Shown here piece by piece: positions 11,753 to 22,849 of a DNA stretch of 64,000 bases. Below the pieces are notes generated by a model. It did not search any database, was not told the origin of the DNA, and saw only the letters and a list, made by a program, of their open reading frames with translations. Source of the DNA: Hericium rajendrae. Taxonomy: Eukaryota > Basidiomycota > Agaricomycetes > Russulales > Hericiaceae. The stretch is taken from assembly GCA_033439255.1 (NCBI GenBank), contig CM065886.1:2480001-2544000 (forward strand), read 5' to 3'. Position 1 is the first letter of the stretch, and the number at the start of each line of letters is the position of its first letter. The position numbers and the translations under genes were made by a program.

Positions 11753-14016
11753 ATGCTCACCTCCGACGATAAGCTTCTGGCGAGTCTTGGATACAAGCAA
11801 GAGCTTCGGCGGGTCTTCTCGCTCCGGGAGCTGATAGGATTCGTGTTCAGCTTCATCGGAGTTGTCCCATCCGTAGCGTATGTCCTTTCTTCTGATGATC
11901 ACAGCTTCCATCTCATCATCCGTCTAGGTCGGTCCTGAGTTTTGCACTTCCGAACGGCGGTCCCTCTGCGATGATCTGGGGAGTACGGCTGCATGCAACT
12001 CAGAGATTTCAACTTGACTGACGAATGACGAACTAGTGGGCATCCTGCACAATAATCCTCCTGATATGTGCACTTGCCATGGCAGAGCTTGGCTCAGCTG
12101 CTCCGACATCCGGAGGACTATATTATTGGACGCACTCCTTCTCATCCCCTCGATATAAGAACTTAGCTGCATGGGTGGTTGGCTGTGCGTGAGCCGGGTT
12201 CTCCCTATCCAATTTACCTGCTAAATCATTCGACTGCGCAGACTGCAACTCATTAGGATACATTTCTGGAATTACGGGAGCGAACTGGGGTTTGGCAGTC
12301 CAGATCATGGCGGCCGTCAGCATAAGCACTGATTCCGCATTCATACCAACTACTGGCCAGCTATAGTACGTCCACATCGCTTCCCTATGTCAATGGAGGA
12401 GGGTGATCTGATAAGTTCTATAGTGGGGTATTTGTTGCTTCGTTGGTGCTCCAAGGGATTTTATGTAGCTCGGCAGCGAAACACATCGCAAGACTTCAAC
12501 ATTCATTCAGTCTTATCAACTTGTTGTAGATGCCTTCGATTATCAGATTGGAATTTGTCTCACCTAAAGCGACAGACTCTGCATCGTGCTTATCATCGGA
12601 CTGCCCGCAGCGACTCCACATGGATTGCGAAATACTGCGAAGTATACCTTTGGCCATTTTGAACAAAGTAACATTGGTCTTATGAATGTTCTATTGTTCA
12701 CGCTGATGCTGCGATAGCTACTGGCTGGCCTGATGGATTTGCCTTTATTCTGAGTTTTCTGTCTCCATTGTGGACACTATGTGAGTAGGCTTCGCAATCT
12801 CAGCCCTTCGTTCAACTTCAACCTGGACTGAACAATCTATCAAAGCTGCTTTGGACCCTAGTGTCCACATCAGCGAAGAAGCATCTAATGCAAGTACCGC
12901 AGTACCGATAGCCGTTCTCAGTGCTACTATCATTGGGGGCATAATGGGTTGGGGTAAAGACCATGTGCACCTATGTTTGGCATGTTCTTACATTTTCGTG
13001 GTTGATTCCAGCAATCAACGTTAGCCTTGCCTTCAACATGGGTACTGATCTCGAAGCAATCATCGACAACCCCATAGGCCAGCCGATGGCTACGGTGACA
13101 TGACTTAATTATGACCAGGGATGCGTAACTGATATCCTTCAGATCATTTTGAATAGTTTCGGAAAGAATGGGGCCATAGCCGTATGGGTCTTCATTATCT
13201 TGACGCAGTAAGAAACTTTTCTGAATCTAGGCATCTGAAATCGCTCAGTGGTCCTTCTCTTCACTAGGTTCATGGTCTGCGTGAATGTGGTTCGTGCATA
13301 TACATTCAAAATAAACTTGCTCGGTCCTAAAATTTCCCCAGGCAATGGTAGCTTCTCGTCAGGCTTTCGCCTTCGCTCGGGATGGCGCCTTCCCGTTCTC
13401 TAACTTCATTCGCCAGGTCAACCCTCGTACACGCACACCTATCTGTGCAGTGTGGTTTACTACCACTCTCGGAGGGATCGTCGGCCTTCTTGCATTCGGA
13501 GGTCCAGCCGCTACCAATGCGATATTCGGCCTTAGTATTGTGGGCTGCTTCCTAGCGTACTCGATCCCTATCTCGGCGAGATTTCTCGGAAAGACCGAGT
13601 TCAAGCCCGGGCCTTTCACATTGGGCAAATGGGTACGGATATCGATTCTACCTCAGCATTGTCGGCGAAGTAACCAATTTTTGTCTACATATATGCAGGG
13701 TCTTCCCGTTGCTGTAGTCGCGGTCTTCTGGATGTGGTTCATGATTATCATCCTTATGTTTCCACCTTCTCCGGACCTGGATGCGACGACAATGAACTAT
13801 ATTGTCGTGGTATCGGGGGGCGTCATCCTACTTTCCTTGGCATACTATTTCTGCCCCAGGTACGGCGCTCGATATTGGTTTAAGGGACCGGTACGCACGG
13901 TGGATGACTCAGTCATGTCCGAGGAGTATATAAGTATGTCGCAAGACGGTGATCCGGAGAAGGAAGCTGGCGAGAAGTACGATAGCAGTGGGGCATCTGG
14001 GGTGATCATACGATAG
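11753..14016 (+). CDS. APC-superfamily permease, array copy 3
   Basis: Thirteen exons at the same positions and phases as copy 2: 11753-11877, 11928-11982, 12037-12184, 12242-12365, 12424-12525, 12576-12667, 12718-12780, 12846-12953, 13012-13094, 13143-13207, 13268-13289, 13342-13632, 13699-14016. All family motifs are kept (AELGSAAPTSGGLYYW, HISEEASNAST, SRQAFAFARDGAFPF). It differs from its siblings at a few otherwise conserved points, such as FSLRELIGFVFS in place of FTPWELI. The last intron (13633-13698, 66 nt) has no stop in frame, so its retention would add 22 residues instead of ending the protein. Probably functional; substrate unknown. Confidence 0.88.
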
Positions 14017-14546
14017 TATGTTTAATGTGACAGAACTCATTTGATGTGATGTCAACAGCTCTCTCAGACCATGGGCATTTATGTGGCCCTGTGCGCATGC
14101 TTAATGAGCGTGTCGGGGGCTCTGCAAGTGCGCGTAGTATGGAGGGTCTCGTCGGAGAAAATGCACAGGCAGTGCACGGCAGAGGATAATTTAAGCGTGC
14201 CGACTCATCATTGGTAGCAACTTCCATAATTTCTTCTCACTTCAGTCTCCTCTCTGGAGAAATCCAGTCCCACGTTTGTTGTGCATCCATCGGTGAACCT
14301 AGCATGCTAAGATCTTAATCTGTATCTAGTCTCCGTAGCTGACCTCAGACAGAAGACAATCGTTCTGTCTATTGAGGTCTGCCTCAAAATAAGCCGGCCT
14401 GGGTGGAGGTCCCATTTCGGAAAGATCCGAGCGCAGAGTTGCTCGTCGCAAGGTTGACCAGCGTAAGCATAGCTGATAAATGATGGGCTTTGAGTAATAC
14501 ATCAGTGTCATCGATGAGATTGCGAGGGCTCGCACTGCCTGCATGA
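14017..14546. other. Intergenic region before the repeat island
   Basis: 3' UTR of permease copy 3 and about 400 nt in which I see no gene or repeat. Confidence 0.4.
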
Positions 14547-14667
14547 CTCACTTTTTCCTGAGATATAGTGTAGAAAATATTTTAGAAATAGATAGTCTTT
14601 CTTCCTAGGGAAGAAAGAATATCTTTTTCTAAGGTTTTTTCTACACTATATCTCAGGAAAAAGTGAG
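14547..14667. repeat. 121-bp foldback (MITE-like) element
   Basis: The 31-nt left arm (14547-14577, starting ctcactttttcctgag) is perfectly inverted at 14637-14667. The AT-rich middle is itself palindromic around ctttcttcctagggaagaaag. The whole forms one long hairpin, as expected of a small non-autonomous foldback element or a highly structured insertion. Short tga triplets flank it, too short to prove a target duplication. Confidence 0.75.
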
Positions 14668-14739
14668 TGATGTGGGCAGTGTCGCCACAATCGGGGAGTC
14701 GCCATCGGACTCATATTAGAATCGTGATTATAGAATATC

Positions 14740-14808
14740 AAGCCCACCTGGCTGAGTGGTCGAGTCGTAGAATGTCATAAGTTGCCGGTTCAATTCCTGG
14801 TTTTGCTT
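14740..14808 (+). tRNA. tRNA-like sequence (degenerate tRNA or SINE head)
   Basis: It contains an A-box-like tggctgagtgg and a B-box-like ggttcaattcc about 30 nt apart, the internal pol III promoter pattern of tRNA genes. The acceptor stem pairs only partly, the T stem has two mismatches and I find no good anticodon stem, so this is not a working tRNA. A T-rich stretch follows at once (14806-14830). It may be a tRNA relic or the head of a SINE in the repeat island. Confidence 0.3.
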
Positions 14809-15078
14809 CATTTTATTTTATTTTTTCCATTAGTGTTATACTGTCTCGAGGAATGCTTTTAAGTTGCCTACTGCCTGCTGGAGCAAATGACAGAAGCCGT
14901 ATTTTACTTGCTTCACTAACTCGTAAGTACCTCAGAAACACGCTTGTCATTGCCATTCTGTTGGCGCGCTATAGTATCATGAGTTCACCGCGCACATCTC
15001 CCACTAATTGCATTGCATGCATTGCTGGTTTTGCTGGTTGTGTCCATTCATCCAGCATCACAACCTGACTATATCATC

Positions 15079-17302
15079 ATGCCCGAAGCAGAGGTGAGTT
15101 TCATGCTAATTTGATTTGTCCAAACTTCTAATGCCCCTGAAGACATCCAGACAACGCCCTCGGACAGATGCCAAAAAGCTCAACGACATCGTAAAATGCA
15201 TCACTCAGGCTCGATGGACGGTTCTGCAATTTCTCAAGAAACTCTTCGAGGATAATCACAATCCCCGTGAAGAGCGCGACATGCCCCGCAAGCAAAAACT
15301 CAGCGCGTTTCTCTGCGGCCGCACAAAGATCACCGTTGTCGAGATTGTGGAATTAATGTACAATCACAGATACAGTGTCCCGAAAGCCAGGACATATGAC
15401 TCTAGGAACTATTTTTCTTCGTCTACGGTCCTTGACAAGATCAAATTTGCCCAGCCAGCTTTGTCAACTTGGGCCTTTCATCTAGTACGCGAAGCAGTTG
15501 ACGATGAGGCCAGATACTTGTGCGGCCCGAACTCGGGCATGCAAGTCCATGCGACTACTAGCAAATGACCTGCACATGAAGGAGATGTGACGAATAATCA
15601 ACATGTTGCTGAATCTGCCCTTCTCATGGCTGAAGATGGCGGCATGGGATTCGCAGTGCTTGCGGGCACTGAGATGGAGGATCTTTATGCTGCAGACTCA
15701 GAGGTAAGTGCTGCCATTGTAGACATTGAGATACATGCAGGGCTCACCAGATTTCTGCAGGTGCCGGACATCCACAGCGCAATAGACCAAGCACAATTAA
15801 GTGTGGCTGGCAAAACTCAAGCCCCGCATGACCCAGCAATGGATATCGGAGTGCAGAGGGAATCCACAGCGCTGGGCCAGATTGAAGCACAGAAAAAGAC
15901 TCGCAAGACGCGTGACCCGCTAGCGACCTGGCAGATATTCGAGTCCTTCTCGATTTCGAATCTGTCGAAGCGGTTCCGCGACAAAACACCCGTGCTTTGG
16001 AACCTTCTTCATGGCCTTCTGACCAAGAGTGAGGATGCCGTTGTGAGCAATATCTATTGACCCAAAGATGCAGTGAGATCAAATACAATAGTGTTACCAC
16101 TCAGGAATGACTTACTTTGCCAGGTCTGCACGAGTGTGATCTGTGAGCTGGCAAATGGCAAAAATTCATGGACAAACCTTTTCCCTCTGGTCCAAAGTAT
16201 AACATACTTTGCGACCATGGCTCACCAATCAACGTATCGAGTGGGTAGCTGCCTCGCTCAATGTGTCCCGTATTCAACGTTGCGGAGTGCCCTCATCACG
16301 ATGGCGGCTGAAAAGCGTGCCACTCTGCAGAAACTCATGACAGATGGAGTACAGAAACCGATCAGTGTGGTCCTCGATAACGTGCAGGCATACATACATC
16401 ACTGAGATAGACAGATTGGTTCTACAAACAAAATGATTACAGGCACGGGTGCAACCGCCATAGAAATGGAGGACTGCACGCCAGACACATTCGACCTAGC
16501 GCCGATTCTCGAACGCATTGCGGCAGGAGAGCGACGATCCTTAACTACTGATGACATTGTGCGCGACATCGATGTGCCACATTTTGAGATGGTCTTCATG
16601 TTCCATTGGCTCAAGGCTCTCGTATCGTTTGTGCCTGCGCTAGCCATCTATCGGGCTGAAGTTAACAAGATGTTCACTGAGAAGACAAGAAAACATCAAA
16701 TTAACCCGAAGCGGCATACTATTGTTCATCCCCTCGGAATGAATGGTGCGAACGAGGTTTCTACGCACAGCATGAAGGAAGCAATCTCCGACTTCCTACA
16801 ACAGCTTGGTATTACGGCTGACACATTCCGCAATCATATATTCTTTTTCCTTGGTGACAGCAAGAGCTTTGAAGGCATGCACAAAGTGAAGAAATACCTG
16901 TCAAGTCAGATGGGGCACTTTAGTTCTTGGCATCTCATCCGCCCCGTGTTGGAGCTCTGGCATACAAAATGGACAGACCTTAGTCGGATTTGCCGTGGAT
17001 ACTGGGGCGATCAACATAGTGTCTCCGACCCCTCGACATTAGGCTTTATGGCACGGATTGTCAAGACCCCCATACCAGCCGACCTACATAAGGTCGATTT
17101 CTACCCGAATGCGCATCTCGTCGATGTTGTCGTACATGGGCATGTTCTTCACACATGGGAGTGAGTAATTCAGCACAATCAATTTTTGGCAACATCGTAC
17201 TAATGGCTGAATTGGCTGAATTTAACTTTATAGACAACATCTGCGCGCAGATGGAGGTTTGATCAGCCACTTCGAGAAATTAGTGCACCACCAGTACCAG
17301 TA
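15079..17302 (+). pseudogene. DUF6589-family mobile-element ORF, decayed and interrupted
   Basis: A discontinuous coding stretch of the uncharacterised basidiomycete DUF6589 family, which I associate with mobile DNA. The start is atgcccgaagcagag (15079-15093), then an intron and an exon from 15143. Later blocks carry family-like motifs: SVVLDNVQAYIHH (to 16402), MITGTGATAIEMED (16433 on), HPLGMNGANEVSTHSMKEAI, FFFLGDSKSFEGM and HSVSDPSTLGFM. It continues across an intron (17160-17233) into a short exon whose frame runs into the boundary of the GC-rich element at 17303. Breaks: stops at about 15568 and 16060, and an in-frame TGA at 16403-16405 where a CGA Arg codon would restore the frame. It is probably dead. 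Function of the family is unproven. Confidence 0.6.
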
Positions 17303-17737
17303 CCCACAAAATAATGTGGGCCGGAATCACGCCGCAAGAGCATTGCAATGTCTGCGGCTGCAGCCGCAGCTAGCCGAGCCTCTGCTGCCGCAGACATTAC
17401 GATGTCCCGCTCCTGGGCAGCAATATAATGCTGCCCAGATTCACACGGGCCGCTTACTGGGCCGCACACTACTCTACGGCAGCAGCTGTTGCCGCCACCC
17501 TTGGCACTGCCCCGCCCTGCCTCGGCTCTGCCCCGCCCCGCCTCGGCTACGCGTCGTCGCGCGCGCTTCCGCTCGGCTACACTGCACCCGCCCGCCGCTC
17601 GGCTACGCGCGCGCGCTCCCCCCTCGGCTACGCGCTGCCCGCTGCCTGCTGCCCGCCCCGCCCACCCTGCTCCCCTCCCATTCATGCAGCATTGCAGGAG
17701 GGTCCCAGACGGGTCCAACTACACAGCAAGCTGCATG
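17303..17737 (+). repeat. Left inverted arm of the GC-rich element
   Basis: Imperfect inverted match to 20484-20872. The conserved landmarks are the terminal 16-18 nt palindrome, the cgccgcaagagcatt block, repeated cggctacgcg units and the acacagcaagctgcatg end. Confidence 0.7.
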
Positions 17738-18284
17738 AAAAGATGGGAGGGTGCGGGCTGCGTCGCCCGCCACCCGCCCGTGCCGCCCGCCACCCACCCG
17801 CCACCCGCCCGCGCCGCCTGTGCTGCCCCGCTCGTTCCGCACCGCCGCCGCCGCTGTCACCCGCCGCCCTGCGCCCGCGCTCGCTACCCGCCGCTGCTGG
17901 TGCTCGCTGCCCCCCGCCGCCGCTGGTGCTCGCTGCCCGTCGCTCGCCCGCCGCTCCGCGCATGTGCGCCACCACTCTGCGCCTGCGTGTCGCCATCTGC
18001 GCGAGCTCGTCACCATCCGCGGCCACTGTGCGCGTGCTCGCCGCTCTCTCTCCCCGCCGTCCGCGCTCTCTCCCGCCGTCCGCGCACGGCCCCTGCTGTC
18101 TGCAGTCGTCCCCCGCCATTTGCGCCCGCGCCCGCTCTTCACTGCTCGCCGATGTTGCTCCCTCACTGCGCACTGGCTGTGGAGAGCGGCTCGGCGTGCA
18201 TGACAGCACGTCCGAGGCGGGCGCAGAGGTGGGGGCTGGGCAGAGAGGTAGGCGTGTCGGAACGCCATAGAGACCGCATCGCGC

Positions 18285-18470
18285 GTGCTGAAACGCGCGG
18301 GAAGGTGGGACATGCATGCTGAAACGCGGACAGTGAGGACGCACATGCTGGAACGCGCAGGAAGGCGGGACGCGAGTGCTGGAACGCGCAGGAAGGGGGC
18401 ATGGGTGCAGAAGCCGGCGGGGGTGAGACGCGCATGCTGGAACGCACGTTCCAGTGGCGAATCCGTTGCG
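18285..18470. repeat. Imperfect tandem repeat, roughly 35-45 bp unit
   Basis: Repeated tgctggaacgcgcaggaagg-like units with variable spacers. It makes long open frames on both strands that have no homologous domain and should not be called genes. Confidence 0.55.
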
Positions 18471-18724
18471 CGCAGGCAGAGGCTCTTCGAGCACACCCGC
18501 GGGAGGTCTTCGCGTATGCGCAGGGAGTCTTCACGCACGCGCGGGGAGTTCTTCGTGCACGCGCATGCAGCGTGCTGGTGAGGCCCGCATGAGTGTTGAG
18601 CTGCAAGCGGGGAGATAGCTCCGGGACGGCGGGATGTGAGATGAGAGTGAATACGCGCATTTGCAAGCGCGAGGGGAGGCGTGGTGGTCGAGGGAAGGGG
18701 TGGTCGGCGTTGCCACGTCAACGG

Positions 18725-19590
18725 GGTCTCAGGCTTTAAAAAAGGCAGAGAAAGTCAGTAACCACACAGAGAAGAGCAAAAAGAATACAGACGTACCAAT
18801 AAGAGGCTGTTGAGCCTCGCAATTCGCCCGCTCGGGTGAGCGTGGCGGGAAGAGCAAGAGCTCAGCCGCAGGAGCCTTGCGACGGAGTTCGGCAATTGCC
18901 GAACAGGGCGACGAACGAGGCTAGTGGAAGTTCGAAAATGACTTGTAGGCCGAATAAAATTCATCAAATCCTACAAATAATACAGCACCTTTAGATACAT
19001 TGTAATAACGTAAATACAAAGTCTGGCATGGATTGAATGGATTGAAAGTGTTCTGTGAGTGAAACACCGATAAGCAAGTCTAAAAGTACGGCGCTTGTCA
19101 ATAAGGCTAAACGCGTCGAGCTTGAATCGAGGTCTCGGGCATGCCGGACACCACATTCGAGCTGCATTTTCTCAGCACATTAGGCCCTTCACACCTATCG
19201 GTATATAGTCATATATTACGGCGCACTGTATCAGTTAAATTCCATTTTAGTTTATTTTTTAGAGGCCCAGATCATTAAGATCTTGGCCAGATTCAGTGTT
19301 ATTCGTGAAGTACAGTACGATCCTCGATGTATTTCGGGTCTTTATGTCTGTAATCATACCCAAAAAATTTCAAACCTCACACAGATATGATATGCAGTAT
19401 TATGAATCATATAAGTGCAGCCGATAAGCGAAACTACGGGTAGTAGAATCTGTACTGTACAAAGTCAGGTCTAGGGTTACTCTAGGGTTACAGTAATCTC
19501 GTCATTATGGACCTCAGATTTGCGAAAACTTCTAGCTAATTTGTATATAATTTCTATTCTACCATATGTACAATATTGCGGTATAATTTG
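18725..19590. other. AT-rich core inside the repeat island
   Basis: Base composition drops sharply compared with the GC-rich flanks. No coding frame or RNA gene recognised. It could be the interior of one large element or host DNA trapped between two inverted copies. Confidence 0.4.
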
Positions 19591-20289
19591 TGTTGAACTG
19601 GCAGCGGAATTCGCGCCCGACTGTTCCTCCTCTCGAACGTCGGGCATCTCGGTCTTCAGCCACCGCCGCTCGGCATTCTCCGAGGCGTGCCACAGCACGT
19701 TCTCGAGGCTCTCAGCCTGCTACACCCTCCCACACCCTCCCCGCACTGCTTCCTCTTCGCGCAGGCGCCGCTTCTTCGCGCGCCCCCGCCCCTCCATCTA
19801 TTCGCCTCTCCGCGCGCGCTGCAACGCGTCCGCCCCGTCCACGCCACGCCCTGTCACGCCCCATCACGCCCCGCCGCGTCTCGCGGGTCTTCCACACACG
19901 CCAGCGGCACAGTGTCGCACATCCCGGCCACACGGCCGCCGCAGCAGCCGCGTCCCATATCCAGTACCGCACGGGACGCCGCCTACACGCGCGGACAACG
20001 GCCAGCAACACGCGTGCGACGCCCCAGCAACCGCGAGTGACGCGTAGCAACCGCGCGCAAAACCCAGCCACCGCGCACAGAAGCCCAGCCACCGCGTCCG
20101 CTGCACAAGCGACGACCGCAGGAACAGCATCAAGGCCAGCGTCAGCGACGTCGAGGGATGCGGCGGAGCCAGCGCCGGCAAGCAGGCAACGGGTGGGGAG
20201 CGGGCATTGGGCAGCAGGAGCGGGAAGCGAGCGGCGCGTGCGCACGGGAGAAGCGGCGCGCGGCGCGCGAGGGCGCCGGGCAGCGCGCA

Positions 20290-20425
20290 GGGACGGCGGG
20301 CGCGAGCGGTGCGTGGGGACGGCGGGCCGTGCGCGGCGCGTGGGGACGGCGGGCAGTGCGCGGCGCGCGGGGAGGGCGGGCAATACGCAGCGTGCGGGGA
20401 CAGCGGGCAGCGAGCGCGGGGGGGG
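20290..20425. repeat. GC-rich tandem repeat, about 33-bp unit
   Basis: About four units of the type ggacggcgggcagtgcgcgg with small changes. It produces long Arg/Ala/Gly-rich frames in several phases, an artefact of composition. Confidence 0.6.
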
Positions 20426-20483
20426 AGCGGGCAGCGCGCGGGGCGGGGACGCGAATCGAGCCCCCCCCAGCAGGCCATCCCCA

Positions 20484-20872
20484 CATGCAGCCAGCTGTGT
20501 AGCTGGACCTATCCAGGTCCCTCCGGCACGGCTGCATGCAGGGAAAGTGGCGGGGAGGGCGCGCGGGTAGCCGAGCAGGGAGCGGGCGCGCGGGTAGCCG
20601 AGCGGCGGGCGGGAGCAGTATAGCCGAGCGGGGAGCGGGCGCGCGACGCGTAGCCGAGGCGCGGCGGGGCAGTGCCGAGCGAGGTCGGCGCGCAGTGCCG
20701 AGGAGCGCAGCGGCAACAGCCGCTGCGTAGCGTAGCGTACGGCCCGGAAAGCGGCTCCCAGAAAAGTCCTGTAGGGACTTTTCAGCAGGGCATTGTAATG
20801 CCTGCGGAGACGCTTGTATCCGCAGGAATTGGAATGCTCTTGCGGCGTGATTCCAGCCCCATTATTTTGGGG
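20484..20872 (-). repeat. Right inverted arm of the GC-rich element
   Basis: Reverse complement of the left arm with small insertions and deletions. It includes a local hairpin (aaaagtcc...ggactttt, about 20763-20781) that the left arm lacks. Confidence 0.7.
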
Positions 20873-22849
20873 CAACTGGGACGCCTCAGAGAGGAGGGTA
20901 CAGTACACCGCCAAACAGGTTCAAGCTTCGGGGATGCTTCCCGACGCGAGCTTCGGGAGCGAGTTTCGTAATTGATTCGTGGAAGCGACGGCTAGTCTAG
21001 TAGAAATCTTTTTCACGAAAGCTTTGATGTATCTGTCATAGTGATGTCTTGAGCCTCCTCAATAGATCCCTGAAAGCTCCTCGTAAAAAGCCCAGTGAAA
21101 GCTTTGACTTCCCCACTTGAAGTCGGGCGGTGGCGTGAGCAATCGCTTATGTCACCCTGTCGCTGGCAGCGACAGCGACGATATTTTGCTAAGTCGTTCT
21201 CCCTCGCTGTCACCTCAACGGTATCGACGTGCTGGCCAGCTGGCCACTGGACTCGTCGCCCTGTCGAGGCGCAACTCGCTCTCTTTTCTGTCTCGCTATT
21301 AGTTCTGTCTTGGACTGTATCCTCTGGATGGGCTTGGACTCTCTTTGGGACTCTGGGACTACTCTGGGACACCGAGTCTGATCCACTCGTTTTTGTTTTG
21401 TTCTCGGGATCTTGGTACTCATGTGGGCCCTCGATCCTGCACCTCAGCATGCTATCCGTGCTCGAGGCTCTGTTCGTGCTCGTATTGCACTAATCATATT
21501 CGTATTCGGCTCCCCAGTATCGCCAACAATGCGCTCTCTGCGCCACGTCTCGCCGTTCCCCCACCCTCCCTTCGCCGTGAGACACTGCACTCGCATCTCA
21601 ACGTCATCTGCATCACCACTCTACGACCACCTTCTCGCGACATCGCGTGCACTCCCATGCGACGATCGGTGCACGACCTTCAACGTTGATGTCGTGATAG
21701 CTGTCTCCATAGTACATTGATGTTGATAGTACCTTTGTAGAGTTTCCATGTAAATACAGGTTGCTTTTATGACACACTTTCGTGTGCTTTAAGAACCATG
21801 ATTCAAAGCTGCTGCTAGGAGCCGGGCCAAAAGCCGGAATCCATGAAACTTCCGCCACAGGACGGAAAGATGCTAGACAGCTTCAGCTACAGCTATCAGT
21901 GAGCTACGTCTTCAAAAACAGTTTTCTAACCCCTGCGATTGACTGCCCAGCAGCTTCGTGCCACATCCTGGCAAGCTCGTGACATAATCTCGGAAGATTC
22001 CTGCCGGGACCTTTTCAAAACCTTCGGCCAGGACGGCGGTGTATGAATACAACAGGAGAGTGAATGGCACGAGCACGAATGGACAGCGCCGAATAATCGC
22101 GTGCACGGACAATGTGAGCGGGAAGGGGAACGGCGACGAACGAGTCTGCCAGGCTGCGACGCTGCTCGAATCGTGGATCGCGTGGATCGTGGTCACGAAA
22201 TCAGCGCGGAAACGGCGCGCGCTCAACACGCATCGGCGCAGGACGCCGCCCGCCGCCCACGCCCGCCGCCGCCCACGCTCTACGCGCAACTCGCCCCGAA
22301 ACGCGCAAACGCGCTGAACGCGCTGCGGCTGCTCTCCCGAACGGGCGACCGAGACCGAGACCGACCACGGTCACCGTTTGGGGGGACGAAAGCCGTCGCC
22401 GAACGGATGGCGCACAGCACGCAGCGAGCGCGGACGGGTTCGTGCTGAACCGTCCTCGATTCGTGCTCATCCGCGCGGGACGACGGCGACGAGTCGGAGG
22501 GCAGCTGAGACGCGCTGAGCGGGGTCGATGCTGCCGCAGCAGTCACGTGCAGTCCGCCCGCGTCCCGCTTGCACCGCCACCGTGTCCCGTGGATACTAAC
22601 TTATGCGGACGGTAAACATGCTATACCAAGTCCCATCCGATTAGGCGGACGGATTGGTCGAAATTCCGACCTCCCATCCGATTTTCGGACGTTTTCGGCC
22701 AAAATCCGTGCGGACATAAACGCCAAAATTTGGCGTTTTAGGATGGAACCTCTAACCGCATATTCAGGGGTCCTGCCACGACTCGTGGACACTGGAACCT
22801 CGGATGCCACGATGCTTTCGATTCCAGTGTCAGTGCCAGTCGGCCATAT
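20873..22849. other. Remainder of the repeat island
   Basis: No gene supported. It contains short direct repetitions of ggactctgggac (21340-21380), GC-rich DNA around 22200-22570, and a short sequence with repeated catccgat/cggac motifs (22620-22745). Confidence 0.4.
22718..22738. repeat. 21-nt palindrome
   Basis: Ten-nt arms aaacgccaaa and tttggcgttt around one central base, in a short region rich in cggac repeats. It could be an element end or a protein-binding site. Confidence 0.4.

Larger units (their letters stand above)
17303..20872. mobile_element. 3.6-kb GC-rich element with long inverted repeats
   Basis: The left end begins with the palindrome cccacaaaataatgtggg; the right end finishes with ccccattattttgggg. 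Reading inward from both ends gives the same succession in opposite orientation: ggaatcacgccgcaagagcatt, cggctacgcg repeats, a ggtccaactacacagc/agctacacagctgg block, then gctgcatg. The arms are about 435 nt (17303-17737) and 389 nt (20484-20872). The interior is very GC-rich on both sides of an AT-rich core (18725-19590). No transposase is visible, so it is non-autonomous or is two inverted copies of a smaller element. No clear target-site duplication was seen. It sits within the DUF6589 ORF. Confidence 0.6.

Noticed and set aside
14547-14667. CRISPR-like repeat
   Set aside because: A single inverted pair with no spacers, in a eukaryotic genome.
17428-18721. Long open frames of 270-370 codons on both strands
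   Set aside because: Several frames are open at once and the products are Arg/Ala/Pro-rich. They result from GC-rich repeats in the mobile element.
19460-19495. Two ctagggtta units resembling telomeric TTAGGG
   Set aside because: Only two imperfect copies with other bases between them; too little to suggest an interstitial telomere.
19590-20914. Open frames up to 400 codons on both strands
   Set aside because: Same reason: extreme GC content and tandem repeats, no domain, several overlapping frames.
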